Below are positions 1 through 10,419 of a stretch of 64,000 nt of DNA, one piece after another. Location of the stretch: assembly GCA_036924085.1 (NCBI GenBank), contig JAVGWX010000011.1, forward strand, positions 38,891,970 to 38,955,969, written 5' to 3'. The notes under the pieces were generated by a model. It saw only the letters and a list, made by a program, of their open reading frames with translations, searched no databases and had not been told where the DNA came from. A program made the translations under genes and the position numbers. The DNA is from Ariolimax columbianus (taxonomy: Eukaryota > Mollusca > Gastropoda > Stylommatophora > Arionidae). The number at the start of each line of letters is the position of its first letter. Position 1 is the stretch's first letter.

Positions 1-179
1 TTTATTGTACTTGTTTGTTTCTTTTTACGAGGTGGTAGTTTCCACTTGACTTCCTCACTGCCATCCCGTCCCTAGCAGTACACACTGAACCTATTTACAA
101 CTGAATCGACAGGTGCGTATCGATAGCAGTGATCAAACTTTGTTCTGTGAAGCACCATAGTTTTGCTAGGGTACTTGAG

Positions 180-515
180 GAACTTGCATGCCGGTCCGGT
201 CACTCACAACATACTGACCAGGACAACGAGTCAGGGTCAGACTTAATGTATTGACCAAGATCTGTATCACTCTTCCATCTAGCGTTCCCCAGAAATATGC
301 TGTCTTCAAGGCAGTCTAGCTGACGAGAAGTGGGTCGACGTGATCCCCGTAGTAGTGAGAGTCACGCAGATTAAGCCAAGCGTATCACAGCCGCCTGGAG
401 GTTCGCGTTCCATCTTCACCAGCTCGTTCGGGATGTGAGGAACGCTACTACAACCCGCCACTTAAAGCACTTTATAGGGCGCACACAAGAATAAACGTAC
501 TCATTGTGGGCATTC
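180..515 (+). mobile_element. R6 dispersed repeat, copy 1
   Basis: Non-coding dispersed repeat found four times in this window, here in its sense orientation. The end of the element (about 430-515) carries the hallmark 'actcattgtgggcattc' followed by an (AAC)n tail, and matches the reverse complement of 4516-4620, 14624-14720 and 37553-37650. The inner part (about 200-330, with 'tgaccaagatc') also matches the inner part of the 4500-4990 copy. The tail of short repeats at one fixed end in all copies suggests a retroposed SINE-like element. I see no A/B box, so the promoter type is unknown. The 5' boundary is approximate. Confidence 0.6.
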
Positions 516-592
516 AACAACAACAGCAACAACAGCAACAATAACAACAACAACAGCAGTAGCAACAACAGCTGCAACAACAGCAACAACAA
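516..592 (+). repeat. (AAC/AGC)n microsatellite, tail of R6
   Basis: Imperfect AAC/AGC trinucleotide run directly after the R6 end. It opens a poly-Asn-rich frame from 504 that is not a gene. All four R6 copies have this tail, longest at 37262-37550. Confidence 0.85.
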
Positions 593-619
593 ATACCACT
601 CTGATTCACGTACCTTAGT

Positions 620-940
620 AGCACACTATCCCAGAACGTCGACATTGTTGATGAGTTGTGCGATAGGATCTCTAAAACTAACAGCACATTTGACAGACTA
701 TACACAAATGTTGGGCATCGAAGTGGTATTAGTCTACAGATGAAGCGGAAGGTTTACAGAGCTGGGATAAATGCTTGGAATGTATTGCCACAGGAAATAG
801 GGCAGGCATGGTCATTGAATGCATACAGGAATAAATTGGATGTGCATAGTTTTTAATATCATGGAAATGTAAAAGAAGCTGGTTGCGTACCGACTCTGCA
901 GAGTCTTCTAATCCAGTATAAAGACGTTAAGTTAAGTTAA
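620..940 (+). mobile_element. CR1/L2-like LINE 3' end (ORF2 C-terminus and 3' UTR)
   Basis: The frame 656-856 ends in a peptide of the kind that closes CR1/L2-type non-LTR retrotransposon polyproteins: a 'W-N-x-L-P-Q' motif (here AWNVLPQEI), then 'SLNAYRNKLD' and a stop. The 3' UTR contains the palindromic 'gactctgcagagtc' (about 893-906) and terminates in 'gttaagttaagttaa' at 926-940. The same UTR and tail occur at 31805-31860 and, inverted, at 10200-10260 and 28004-28020, so this is one family. The copy is severely 5'-truncated, with no catalytic domain. The (TTAAG)n tail matters for the array at 27440. Confidence 0.75.
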
Positions 941-1052
941 ATTCCAGTGCTGCTGTAGGCATGTGGAACATGGACTGGAAACAGGAGTCGTGTAAAAACA
1001 CACACAAAATTAACCACTTCCACACATGCATCTTCGGAACTGTATTGGAAAT

Positions 1053-1265
1053 CGAATGGCAGAACAAGATCCCATATACTAGCATTCTAGAAAGATATGG
1101 GAGAACAAGATCCCATATACCAGCATTCTAGAAAGATATGGGAGAACAAGATCCCATATACCAGCATTCTAGAAAGATATGGGAGAACAAGATCCCATAT
1201 ACCAGCATTCTAGAAAGATATGGGAGAACAAGATCCCATATACCAGCATTCTAGAAAGATATGGT
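1053..1265 (+). repeat. 41-bp minisatellite, about 5 copies
   Basis: Near-perfect tandem repeat, period 41 bp (for example 'agcattctag' recurs at 1081, 1122 and so on), with almost no divergence between units. Non-coding. It abuts the tail end of an S1 fragment. Confidence 0.9.
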
Positions 1266-1284
1266 ATTCATAGCATCTATGCTT

Positions 1285-1425
1285 TTCAGATTTCTTTTGC
1301 TTGTTTTTGATTTTTTTTTCCCGTTCGCCTTGTTTATCTATTTCACAAGGTGGTGTGCGTTGCACTGTGGTTTTTATTTTGCGCCTGTCGCCCAGTGTAT
1401 CCGACTTTAGCATGATGCTTTTCTG
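1285..1425 (-). mobile_element. S1 SINE, 5'-truncated copy
   Basis: On the minus strand this matches the 3' part of S1: the segment 'gc..gaagtcggatg-like', the 'gcgcaaaataaaaa' stretch, and the end 'aaggcgaacg' followed by an A-rich tail (T-rich at 1300-1320 on plus). The tRNA-like head is missing. Compare the complete S1 at 40052-40304. Confidence 0.75.
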
Positions 1426-1689
1426 ATGCATTCAAACATCTTATGCGTGGTTAAAGTAGTCCGCGTTTCAGCCCATTGACTGCCCTACATACTTTTTAAA
1501 ATGTGTAATGAAGAATGGTAAATGTTCCATTGATGGCCACAAGAGGGCGTCAAAGACACTCGTAAGGTTTCACTAAAACCGGTTGGCATATTGCCAAGGA
1601 AGATCTAGCCTCTGGGTGTACATCTCTTCGTTGGTTAGTTGGTGTGTTGGTTGGTTATTGATTCAGCGGCGTATGGGCTCCTGCCTTGT

Positions 1690-2160
1690 AGCCCAATGCT
1701 ATTTAGTGGTATCTGCTCATGTGTGTAAGCTGTTGTTTAGTTCCGTACAAAGTGATCCAATTGTCTGACCTCGTAGGAAGAAGCTCCTTTCTAACACGAG
1801 CAAGGGCCGGACATTCAAAAAGATGGTATTCAACAGTTTCATAGGGATGTGTGCACAGCCGGCACTCTGGGGTATGTTCTGGTTGGATTCTGTTCAAGTG
1901 GCTGTCAAGTTGTAAGTGTTGAGTTCGAAGTCGTACAATGGTGCTTTAGTCTCCCCTTTTCAGGAGGTTGATGTTGTCTTTGAGTTTTGAGATGGCCATG
2001 TGTTTGTAGATTTCTCTCCCAGTAATTTCCAATTACCCATCGGTTCAACCAGACCTCTTTGTTCACAGTATTCTGTAGTTGTTTGACTATCTATAGGATT
2101 GGTGGTGTGTGTTATCGTTCTTGACTTGATCCTCACGCGAGGCATCCATCATATCAACGG
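1690..2160 (-). mobile_element. RNase H-type LINE, ORF2 C-terminal remnant
   Basis: Minus strand, broken into frames. The best part (about 1703-1960) reads a run typical of the end of I/R1/Jockey-type LINE polyproteins after RNase H: 'LRTQHLQLDSHLNRIQP', then a cysteine-histidine cluster C-x2-C...H...C ('CRLCTHPYETVEYHLFEC'). Further upstream in the minus direction another frame continues the same domain (about 1960-2145), so there is at least one frameshift. The cysteine cluster is the zinc-knuckle-like end known for these elements. It is a dead fragment with no RT or RNase H catalytic residues. Confidence 0.7.
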
Positions 2161-2459
2161 CTTAGCAATGGACGCTGGCAAGAAAAGCCCGCGAAATGAA
2201 TCCCTCACACCAGGCACACATTTCCTACCCACACATCCCGGTGCTTTTTCAGATCAACATCGGGCTCCTTAGTCACCTTTGAACTCATCGACTGCTGAAC
2301 ATGTTCCAAATTGATGAACAGAGAAGAATGGTCTTCCTCACCGGTGACGGACAGTTTCACTGCAGGATTACAAACATGGTATTCGCGTTTAATTTCCAGT
2401 AAAGGGAAACAACCATTTAATTAAATGTAACATTATTACCATTTCAGCCTTCATTTAAT

Positions 2460-3240
2460 CATCATGTAAGCATGTCCTTTATAAAGAACGCCGCTTCCAT
2501 CACAGTCTGTCTGAAAGAAACTCGTTCTCTTGCCAAAACTATAGCCTCCGCCACAGTCATACCCAGGCATTCCTGTATATCTTGGTGCCATCGTCTTCTT
2601 GGTCTACCCCTTCCTCTTTTGCCTGGAACCATACCTTCCATCACCGTTCTCTCAAGACCGTTGTGTCTCTTGATGTGACCAAAGTATTTGCATTTTCTAG
2701 CCAAAATGGAATTGATAAACCAGTTCTTTCTCTATGCTCAACTCTTGCCGAATGTCTACATTTGTCTTTTTCTCTGTCCAGGGTATTTTGAGGGTCTTTC
2801 TGTAACTTTTTGACTCGAAGGATTCGATTGCTTGTCTGGAAGTTTTGTTAATCGTCCATGATTCGCAGCCATAAGCTGTCACAGGAAAAACACAGGCTCT
2901 CAAGACTTTTACTTTTATCATTTTGTTGATGCTCTGTCGTAATTTCTTCTGGCAGTCTCTGCATCGCCATGGCTAGTCTTCTTCTGATTTCTTTCGATCA
3001 GTCACCATTTTTGTCAATTCTGGAGCCCAGATATTTAAAATGTGTGACCTGATCTATTTCCTCACCACCCACTGTAAATTTATTTTGACATTGTGTTTTG
3101 TCTGTGGTCATTATCTTTGTTTTATTTATGTTTATAAACAGATTTTGATCTTTACTATGTCCATTTACGACTGAAATTAGCTGCTCTAGCCCTTCTGCAC
3201 TTCTTGGTAGTATCGTTCCTTTAATCTCGAGTGAAAATCA
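2460..3240 (-). mobile_element. RTE-type LINE reverse transcriptase C-terminal remnant
   Basis: Two overlapping minus frames (2697-2921 and 2462-2704) plus sequence up to 3240 carry consecutive pieces of a non-LTR RT C-terminus. In order these are a '..FKYLGS' segment near 3000-3060, 'YGCESW' (the Y-G-x-E-x-W motif), 'RKTLKIPWTEKKTN', 'YFGHIKRH', and a basic 'GKRGRGRPRRRW' stretch followed by a C-terminal tail. The order and spacing match RTE-type elements. A frameshift joins the two frames around 2697-2704 and stops interrupt the rest, so it is inactive. The palm motifs with catalytic aspartates are not present. Confidence 0.8.
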
Positions 3241-3479
3241 CATGCAACAGATCAGCACGCTGAACGATCTAATTACCATGCTTTCCAAGTATCATCTCAA
3301 CTGAAGCATCATCAGTGAAATCATGAATTTTACAGAAGAGTTGTTGAAATAAGGCCGAGATCAATATATGTTTTAGATTTTTCAAGGCTGATCAGACTAA
3401 CTGCATCTGATATGCACGACCTCCGACATGTGTGAAGTAAAGGCAAGATCTCCATTGAAACAAAAAATCCGCTTCTAAC

Positions 3480-3892
3480 AGTGCTGCTTGGTCTCAGTCC
3501 TGCACATGTCAAGACTGGAGGCCTCCCCATCCGCAACCAGCGGTGTATCCTGGGCATCCGATGGCACCAGTACATCTGCAACGTGGAGCTCTCTACTAAG
3601 ACAGACCTCCTCCCAATTTCAGAAACACTTAACCGCCGCCGTTTTCTTTGTTCGGTCAAGTTGTACGGCTTGGCCACGAAACCCCGGCCTACAGGATACT
3701 ACACAAGTCGTTCCTCGGCGCTGAAAGTCTTCTCCCGTCCTGCTGGAGGTGCAGATGAGGTCGTCCCCTCACAGCAGGGCTCCAGCAGATAGCAATTACC
3801 ATCTCCATTCTGGACGAGGCCTGGAACCACGCCGCAGAAGGGGGTCATAGATGTGGCCGACCGACGCAACGGGCCTCAGACGCCTACGCGAA
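3480..3892 (+). mobile_element. Non-LTR RT C-terminal remnant
   Basis: Frame-shifted plus-strand fragment. 'CILGIRWHQYICNVEL' and 'TDLLPISETLNRRR' match the part of RTE-like RTs after the Y-G-x-E-x-W region (typically R-x-I-L-G-I-x-W ... L-x-R-R-R-L). Later frames give '..LQQIAITISILDEAWNHAAEGGH' -like sequence near 3775-3860, the usual far C-terminus. At least two frame changes are needed. It is directly followed by a diverged S2 copy. Confidence 0.65.
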
Positions 3893-4165
3893 CTTTATTA
3901 TTAAGATGCTGAGCAATACTTGAGCTGTAGCAGCAAGCGACCCAACGCTGGCTGCTGACGTCAGGACGAGTGACCCAACACTGACTGCTGACGTCAGGGC
4001 CAGCGACCCAACACTGACTGCTGACGTCGGGGCCAACGACCCAGAGCTACCAAGACCTTTCTCCACCTCCAAGAGGAGATCCCGGAAAACAGGAGGCATC
4101 AAGGGTGACTGGCCAACGAGAAGGGGTCGAAGAGGGAATGCTAACACGGTACCTGCTCGTCAAAA
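3893..4165 (+). mobile_element. S2 SINE-like element, diverged 5' half with internal triplication
   Basis: Old, diverged S2: 'aagatgctgagcaatacttgagctg' echoes the S2 start and 'gaagaggga(a)tgctaac' the middle. A ~33-bp internal segment ('cgacccaac..tgactgctgacgtcag') is repeated about three times (3945-4045), where other S2 copies have it once. The plus-strand homology stops near 'ggtac' (about 4150). Confidence 0.6.
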
Positions 4166-4255
4166 TGCAGTTATGATGTTGTGTAGTAGTTTACAACTGG
4201 GCTGCGCAATATGTGTCCTTTGGCCCGAACATCCGCTTTCAGCACATCATTTTTG
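4166..4255 (-). mobile_element. S2 fragment, inverted relative to its neighbour
   Basis: The minus strand carries the continuation of S2 (the 'gaagcggatgttcgggccaaagg' segment and then the part with 'gtagtttac' complement). The two halves of one S2 therefore lie in opposite orientation, 3893-4165 plus and 4166-4255 minus. Diverged, moderate support. Confidence 0.5.
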
Positions 4256-4497
4256 TGACCAGGTTTCTACGTTCCAATTTCTCTCAGCCAGACGGCATGG
4301 GTGTTGACTGTTTTAAGGGCTGGAACTTGAATGTGGAATAGTGTTTTTGTCAGCTCCAGGTTACTTACCCTGATCTATATGCGTCGCTGGCTGCTGTCAG
4401 CTCATTCACTGCTACTTCCTCAATCCCGATTGCGCATGGTCATGCTTGGATTCAAGGTAGTGAAGCAGCTTCGAAATTCCCCTAAAGGGCAACACTT

Positions 4498-4990
4498 TGT
4501 TGTTGTTGTTGTTGTTTCGAATGCCCACAATGAGTAGGTTATTGTTATGTGCGCCCTGAAAAGGGCGTTAAGTGACGGATTGCAGTAGCTTTCCTCACAT
4601 ATCGATCGTGCTGGTGAAGGTGGAATTGGATCCTACAGCTGGTTGTACTATGCTTATCCTCATCTGCGTGTCGCTCACTACTACAGAGATCACGCCGAAC
4701 CTCACCTTGTTTGCCAGACTGTTTTCCTCGACAACAGCCTGCTTCTGGGACGACCAACGATGAGGTCAGGTGAGGATCTTGGTCAGTATATTTCTCCTGA
4801 CCTGGCTAACATTCTCCGATCTGTGTGTTGTCCTGACCAGACATTAGCCTCATCGTACCAAAGGGCAACATTAGATGTGGAAGCTGGGGATATACACCAG
4901 GACACAACAAATCTCCGGCGCCAGGTCTCCATGGCGCCTGATGATCTGGCGGCGCCTACCATTTCAGGATCACTCGTATTTATTTAATCG
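4498..4990 (-). mobile_element. R6 dispersed repeat, copy 2
   Basis: The longest R6 copy, in antisense. On plus it starts with a (GTT)n tail (4498-4516), then 'cgaatgcccacaatgagt', and extends with recognisable homology to copy 1 as far as about 4860. The small plus frame 4643-4987 is not conserved in the other copies and I do not regard it as a gene. Confidence 0.65.
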
Positions 4991-5587
4991 CACAATAACG
5001 CACTAGCTTCCCAGCCAAGCTATCAGGGCTCAATTCCCAGTGGATACATAATTTTTTCCCGGTCGCAGACCGACTCCCGTGGTCGACCCAGCCTCAGTAA
5101 TTGGGTACCATAAAAAAAATCCAAAAAGGCGGGACACTGTCAACATTGTCCATTACATGTCGTTGGTCACCAAATAATGTGGGCCTAAGACCATATTTCC
5201 CATACGCCGCGTGGCGTGAGACGGGCGGCTCAGTCGTCATTAATTGCAATTCCCCCACCCCCTGAATCGTGTTTGCCGCCCACCCTTATTTTAAGGGCCC
5301 ACAATATAATATTTTCCGGCGTAATGTTCTCTAATTTCATCAGCTTTCAAGATCAGACTGCCGGCGTCATGTTGCGCAACAACGAATACATAACACAAAA
5401 AAGTATAGTAGAAATAGGTTAATATTTACTATGAAAATAAACTTCAGTTCTGACAATTGTAATTCATATTTTCATGATCAATTCATACATTCCCTGCGGC
5501 GTATTACACAAGGCTGCGAGGAACTTTTCTTCCAGTTCTACAACTGATATATGGAAATCCAGGGATATAAAGACTAATTATAAGTTA
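4991..5587. other. No recognisable feature
   Basis: Mixed-composition DNA with only short open frames (the longest is 68 residues at 5216-5422, with no recognisable motif). Nothing supported. Confidence 0.5.
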
Positions 5588-5946
5588 GGGATCAAGATGC
5601 TGAGCAGCGCATGAGCTGCAGTGGTCAGCGACTCATAGCTGACTGCTAGCGTCAGGGCCAGCGAACCAGAGCTGCCAAGATCATTCTACATCTTCACGCA
5701 GTGATCCTGGATAACAGGCTGCAGCAGGGCGGGCTGGCTAAAGAGAAGGGATCGAAGAGTGAATGCTCACCCGGTACTAAAAATATGATTGCTGAAGTCG
5801 GATGTGTTGGACTGAAAGGTGCAAATATCGCAGTCAAGCTGTAAACTACGACACAACGCATTCCGTTTTCTTGACTACACTCTGCTACTTAAGCCCTTTC
5901 AGGGTTTGGTAGCGGGAGATAGAGAACGATCGAAGCCAAGCCATTC
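5588..5946 (+). mobile_element. S2 SINE-like element, near full length
   Basis: Starts 'gggatcaagatgctgagc' and runs through the conserved middle ('tgctgaagtcggatgtgttgg', 5789-5810) to 'gagaacgatcgaagccaagcc'. Flanked by a short candidate target-site duplication 'taagtta' (5581-5587 and 5947-5953). Length ~358 bp, matching the copies at 9626, 15286 and 24099. No coding capacity; I could not identify a convincing pol III B box. Confidence 0.75.
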
Positions 5947-6009
5947 TAAGTTAGATTGTTCAATTTCCATGTCAGGTCAGTAGTCATGCGCGGAGAAGAA
6001 ACTCAAAGA

Positions 6010-6400
6010 ACGACAAAGGCAATTGCAGTCGTTGGGCAATACATGTATACGGAGGATAAGGAAGATATCTGCTGGTAAGGCATGGTGAGGAACGAAGACC
6101 TATAGGAAAGGAGCCAATAGCAACCAATGGGGCAACACATTAATCCTAGGAATATTAGTTGGACAGAACGCGCTGCGGAAATCACTATCCAATATGGCCA
6201 GACAGACTTTGGCATGGAGTCAACAGAGAAAGAGGAAGAGAGATAGACCTAAGAGACACCAGGAGAAGAGCCAGTGAAAATGAACTTCGATGCTTGGACC
6301 TCGACTGTAGAGAAGAAAAAAGCGCAGCTAATGATCGAACTTACAGGAAGAAGGTTGTCACTGGCATATGCCACCAAAATGTGCCATTGACAATGATCAT
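6010..6400 (+). mobile_element. RTE-type LINE C-terminal remnant
   Basis: The plus frame 6159-6464 holds '..RRRASENELRCLDLDCREEKSAANDRTYRKKVVTGICHQNVP', recognisable as the far C-terminus of RTE-like ORF2 proteins (usually 'RPKKTWR..L..DL..W..A...A.DR..W...V'). Part of the upstream conserved segment lies in another frame. Degenerate, with no catalytic domain. Confidence 0.65.
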
Positions 6401-6714
6401 TCAACTTGCCTTTCCTATTTCGTTTTGTGTCTATAATTTTGAACCGTTTGATGTAAATTGCTAAACATATGTTGTTCTGGTGCAATTATGCCAACGAGAT
6501 TGGCTGCCTTCGCCCTAGCTGCAAACAGCGTCGGTTTTGGTGTGAGTGAAATTTAGACACGACTAAAATGGACTAGAACACGGCCCAAGAGAGATGCCCC
6601 TACTATCTATTGTGGTTATGGAAAAGGCACAACATACAGCTATAGATGGCATCCCTTGTCATACCTGTTTAAGGGAAAGGCTTTGGGAGTAAACCATGAT
6701 GAAAAATCTGCATC

Positions 6715-6820
6715 CTATTCTATCTCCAGTCGTCTCGATAAAATCTTGCCACTGGCCAAAAGTAGCTTATATCCAGAGAGTGAGGTTGACAAAAATGCGC
6801 AGTTTCTACCTCACTTAAAT
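6715..6820 (+). mobile_element. R5 dispersed repeat, copy 1 (partial)
   Basis: 'tctccagtcgtctcgataaaa-tcttgccactgg' and 'ccagagagtgaggttgac' align with 17400-17475 (+) and with the reverse complement of 42900-43000. Only the first ~100 bp of the repeat is present here. The 92-residue open frame across it (6656-6934) has no known motif. Confidence 0.6.
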
Positions 6821-7064
6821 CCGAATTGTAGCGCAAGTCACCCATTTAAGCAGACATATTACGAGTACAGGCATTATAAACTGGAAACGGCTGAGCTGAA
6901 GATTGCAAGGGACTTAATCTACGCACATCGGTAATTTTGTTGCTGTTTTCCGAATTGTTTCCCCTGCTCTTTTCATTTCGTCTTCTTCTTCTTGCTTTTC
7001 TTCTTCTTTCAAATTGGATCACAACGCCACTCCTCTCATTTCTTGCCACACACATTGTTTCATT

Positions 7065-7312
7065 TTACTCTGTCCAACAATCACACACTCTAACACAACC
7101 TTCACACTCGCCCTCAGGGTAAGACCCTTCTATTGCACGTTGGTTGGGTTGACCTATGAGAGCGCAATAACTAGCATTGGTACATACAGAGCCACACACA
7201 CATCCAACGACTGGTTTAACACGTCTTCATATTACCTAAAAGGCTGCGGCCAGGGGTGGAAAAGGGCGTGCCTCCGCCAGTAGAATACAGAGAGGCGAAT
7301 ACTTAAAAGAGG
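7065..7312 (+). mobile_element. S3 SINE-like element
   Basis: Diverged S3 in sense: 'gtccaacaatcacac', 'cgccctcagggtaag', 'cattgcacgttggttggg', 'gtacatacagagcc' and the end 'gcctccgccagtagaatacag'. Compare the better copy at 36299-36626. No coding potential. Confidence 0.7.
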
Positions 7313-7526
7313 AAAACAACTTCTTCTTAATAATAATCAGCATCTCTGAGAGATTAGCTCTTGGTAATTTTAGATGAATATTGCTAGGCTCTGCTGTGGT
7401 TTTCCTTCCAGCCTCGGTGAAAAGTTAGATGTTTGCCGTGACTCCTCCCGAGCACAGAGGGCAGCGGGATGCTTTGGATGGTGTGCGATGTCGAGTGCCG
7501 AGCTAAAGCAGTTTTGAGAAACATAT

Positions 7527-7721
7527 TTTATTTATTTTTATTTTTTTTGCGTTCGCCTTATTTTCTCGTATCCCTAAGGCGGTGTGCGTTGGACTGTGAT
7601 TTTTATTTTGCGCCTGTCGGCCCAGTGCATCCGACTTCAGCATGAATTTTATGTAAGGGTCTGCTTCCTCCTGCATTTTCTAAGGGTTTGCTTCCCCGAG
7701 GTAACGGCCGGTGCTGTGATG
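7527..7721 (-). mobile_element. S1 SINE, 5'-truncated, with target-site duplication
   Basis: A minus-strand S1 copy lacking most of the tRNA head. It is bounded by an exact 12-bp target-site duplication 'tgagaaacatat' at 7515-7526 and 7722-7733, and the A-rich tail (T-rich on plus, about 7527-7548) lies at the correct end. This proves insertion by target-primed reverse transcription. The truncation point lies just inside the B-box side of the head. Confidence 0.85.
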
Positions 7722-7733
7722 TGAGAAACATAT

Positions 7734-8760
7734 GACTTCTGGCATGATCAATGAGATAGCTGACAGAGACAAGTTAGGCAGAGCAGGTGGCAGCGGACCG
7801 ATTGGACGTGGACCTTGCTCACACGACGCTCGCACCGCTTTGTATGGAACGGATCCCATCGGCCCTAGTGATTTTCAGCGGGCCGGGAGACACATTTTGT
7901 CTGCAGGCATGCCCGTTGATAGGTTCACTTGTGATACATTAGCGGTCTCAAATACAGTCCACACAAAAGAGCCGCATTCTGTCAAGATAACGGGCCACTG
8001 AACGCATGCAAGTCAATTGGATAACGAAACGAGCATATGTGTATTATTATTTTGTTATAAACAAAGGGCCGCATGAAGACATTTTCTGGGGCCAAAACAC
8101 AGCAGCACAAAGTCTGATGAAAACCGTCATGCTTTCAGTGGGTACTTTACCGACATAAAACTGGTTTACGTCTTACCGGGTCAAAGAGGGAAGGATAGTA
8201 TGGTGACACTGTAACCATGCATTTCGTAATAGACAACTATGGAGGGTTCTGCATGGGGATGGCTATCCCATTCTGTAGATACTTCAAGTCACACACACAA
8301 ACTTAAACATGTAGAGCCAGGTCAATGTTTGGTGACTTGGCATGTTCGAGCCTTCTGCTCCACAGGGAGGCTGCACGGGGAGTTAAGAGGGCTTCGATTG
8401 AATGTTTAAAAATAATGATTGTTGAAATATGTGTCCTTCTTTCCTAGTCTCCTGTTTATACAGCGCCTGTACTTTCATTGCGAACATTTCTTCCACTGCG
8501 TCTGAATTAGAAACACTTAAAGCAAACACATGCTATAATCTTATAATAATTCCGATCGGGACATAAGTACATCCAAGTAGTTTTAAAACGGTATCCACTA
8601 ATGCCACGCTGATAGCGTAAATACCTACCATCAACTGTCCCCTGTCCCCTGTCCTATTTCACTCGCTCCAGACTTTCTTTTTTAAAATTTTGAAACAGAA
8701 AATGTTCAAGTAAAATAAGCTCACGTAGTCTTACAATACTTAGATTTCAACTTAATCACA
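7734..8760. other. No recognisable feature
   Basis: Only short open frames (longest 89 residues at 7732-8001, without motifs). Normal composition; nothing supported. Confidence 0.5.
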
Positions 8761-8764
8761 GCAC

Positions 8765-9625
8765 AGTCTTTTCATTATCATCTTTTTGTCATCATTTATC
8801 ATCTACTTGTGTCATCATTATCATCTACTTGTGTCGTTAGACGTCGCGGGTAGGTGTAGTTTTTTATCGTGTGCCAGCTTTATCGCCGATGTTGTTGTCA
8901 TTTCTTGTTTCTTCAGAGACTACATCCATCCATCCTGACACCATCCATCCATCTTTTTCTTGGTTCTTCTCCTGCTCTACAACCCGATGTCTGGTATTAT
9001 AGATGCGCGTAGCTGGTAACTTTGGTTGCAATTTTGTCAGGTTTCCGAACCATTTTATTCTCTGATTTTCTATGTAATCCATGCACGGTGTTGCACCCAC
9101 ATTCTGTCTGATTACTTCGTTTCATACTCTGTCTAGCCTTGTGACCCCCTTTCTCAAACACCTCATTTCGTATTCCATGATTTGTCTTTCTTGTGCCTTG
9201 GTGAGAGTCCATGTCTGACACTGGTAGCAGAGACTTTGTATAAAAATACTATTTATCAGCTGTCTTTTTGTCTTCATTGGGATGTGTTTGTGTCTTTATA
9301 ATGGCGAGATAATATACGAAACAGGATTTACTTTATGTGTTCTTGATTCCATTTATATACCCAGCCTTCCATCTTGTGTGAGCACGCTGCCCAAGAATTT
9401 GAATTGTTCTATGCTTTTTACCATACTTTTTAGTGTTTTCTCTTTTCTACTGATTTTCAATGTTTCCATCTTTGCTATACTAATGCTCATATTAAATATC
9501 TCGAAGACCCTGTCAAGGATATTACGATTTTCTCGGAGAAAGAGAATCCTATCAACCGCACAAAGGAGCTCGCTCATTGTGATGGTTTCTTGTTTTGCTT
9601 CAGTTGTTATTCGATCCATGTATAC
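8765..9625 (-). mobile_element. RTE-type LINE remnant (RT C-terminus to 3' tail)
   Basis: Minus strand. The frame 9353-9619 holds a 'KISRKEKTLKSMVKS..FKFLGSVLTQDGR' segment (the region just after the palm). The frames 8997-9221 and 8864-9100 continue with 'KGGHKARQSMKRSNQTECG', 'MDYIENQRIKWFGNLTKLQPKLPATRIYNTR' and a disrupted basic stretch. Several frameshifts and stops separate the pieces, and the Y-G-x-E-x-W region is largely lost. The 3' side (8765-8830) is rich in imperfect ATG/TCATCA triplets, consistent with the short-repeat 3' tails known for RTE elements. An S2 copy begins immediately after its 5' edge. Confidence 0.8.
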
Positions 9626-9988
9626 GGGATCAAAATGCTGAGCAGCGCATGAGCTGCAGTGGTCAGCGACCCATAGCTGACTGCTAGCGTCAGGGCCAGC
9701 GAACCAGAGCTGCCAAGACCCTTCTACACCTCCAAGCGGTGATCCTGGATAACAGACTGCAGCAGGGCAGACTGGCTAAGGAGAAGGGATCAAAGAGGGA
9801 ATGCTAACCCGGTACTAAAAAAATGCTTGCTGAAGTCGGATGTGTTGGACCGAAAATTGCAAATATCGCAGTCAAGCTGTAAACTACGACACAACGCATT
9901 CCGTTCTCTAGACTACATTCTGCTACTTAGGCCCTTTCATGGTTTGGTAGCGGGAGATTGAGAACGAACGAAGCCAAGCGAAGCCAAT
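9626..9988 (+). mobile_element. S2 SINE-like element, full length
   Basis: 'gggatcaaaatgctgagcag' to '..gaacgaacgaagccaagcg'. The conserved middle 'gctgaagtcggatgtgttgg' is at about 9830-9850. It abuts the RTE remnant and probably inserted into it. Confidence 0.8.
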
Positions 9989-10199
9989 AATAATAATTAG
10001 AAGAAGTTATATGTCATCCCTACCCAAGTCCTTCTCAACAATCATCGTTTGTCGTCAACTAGGTCCTCTATGACATACCTGCTTTCTTTCTTACTCGATC
10101 CTTGCCAGGTGTTCTCCAACTTCCCTGCCATATCCATTCTCCCCACATTCCATGTTTCTAGCCAGACGATCTATGACCTTTAAAAAAAACCCACGCAAG

Positions 10200-10395
10200 C
10201 TTAGATTATTTTTATTGTTTAATAAGACTCTGCAGAGTCTGTATACAACCAGTTCCTTCTACTCCAATTGGTCTAATAATAACCATGTCCTTCAAATCTG
10301 TTATTGAATGTGTTAACTGACCCGGCCCTCGCTATTTGCTGTGGTAATTCATTCCAAGAATTCATCCCTTTTTTATTAAAAAAAAAGAAAGAAAT
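10200..10395 (-). mobile_element. CR1/L2-like LINE 3' end
   Basis: The minus frame ending at 10273 reads '..NKKGMNSWNELPQQIARAGSVNTFNNRFEGH', the W-N-x-L-P-Q terminus of the family seen at 620-940. The 3' UTR shares 'gactctgcagagtc' and 'gtatacaacc' with 31805 and 28004. 5'-truncated at about 10395, where the A/T-rich junction to the minisatellite lies. Confidence 0.75.
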
Positions 10396-10419
10396 CCACA
10401 TATATATCAAAATATCTTT

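Noticed and set aside
1053..1265. CRISPR-like regular repeats
   Set aside because: The 41-bp units are identical throughout; there are no spacers.
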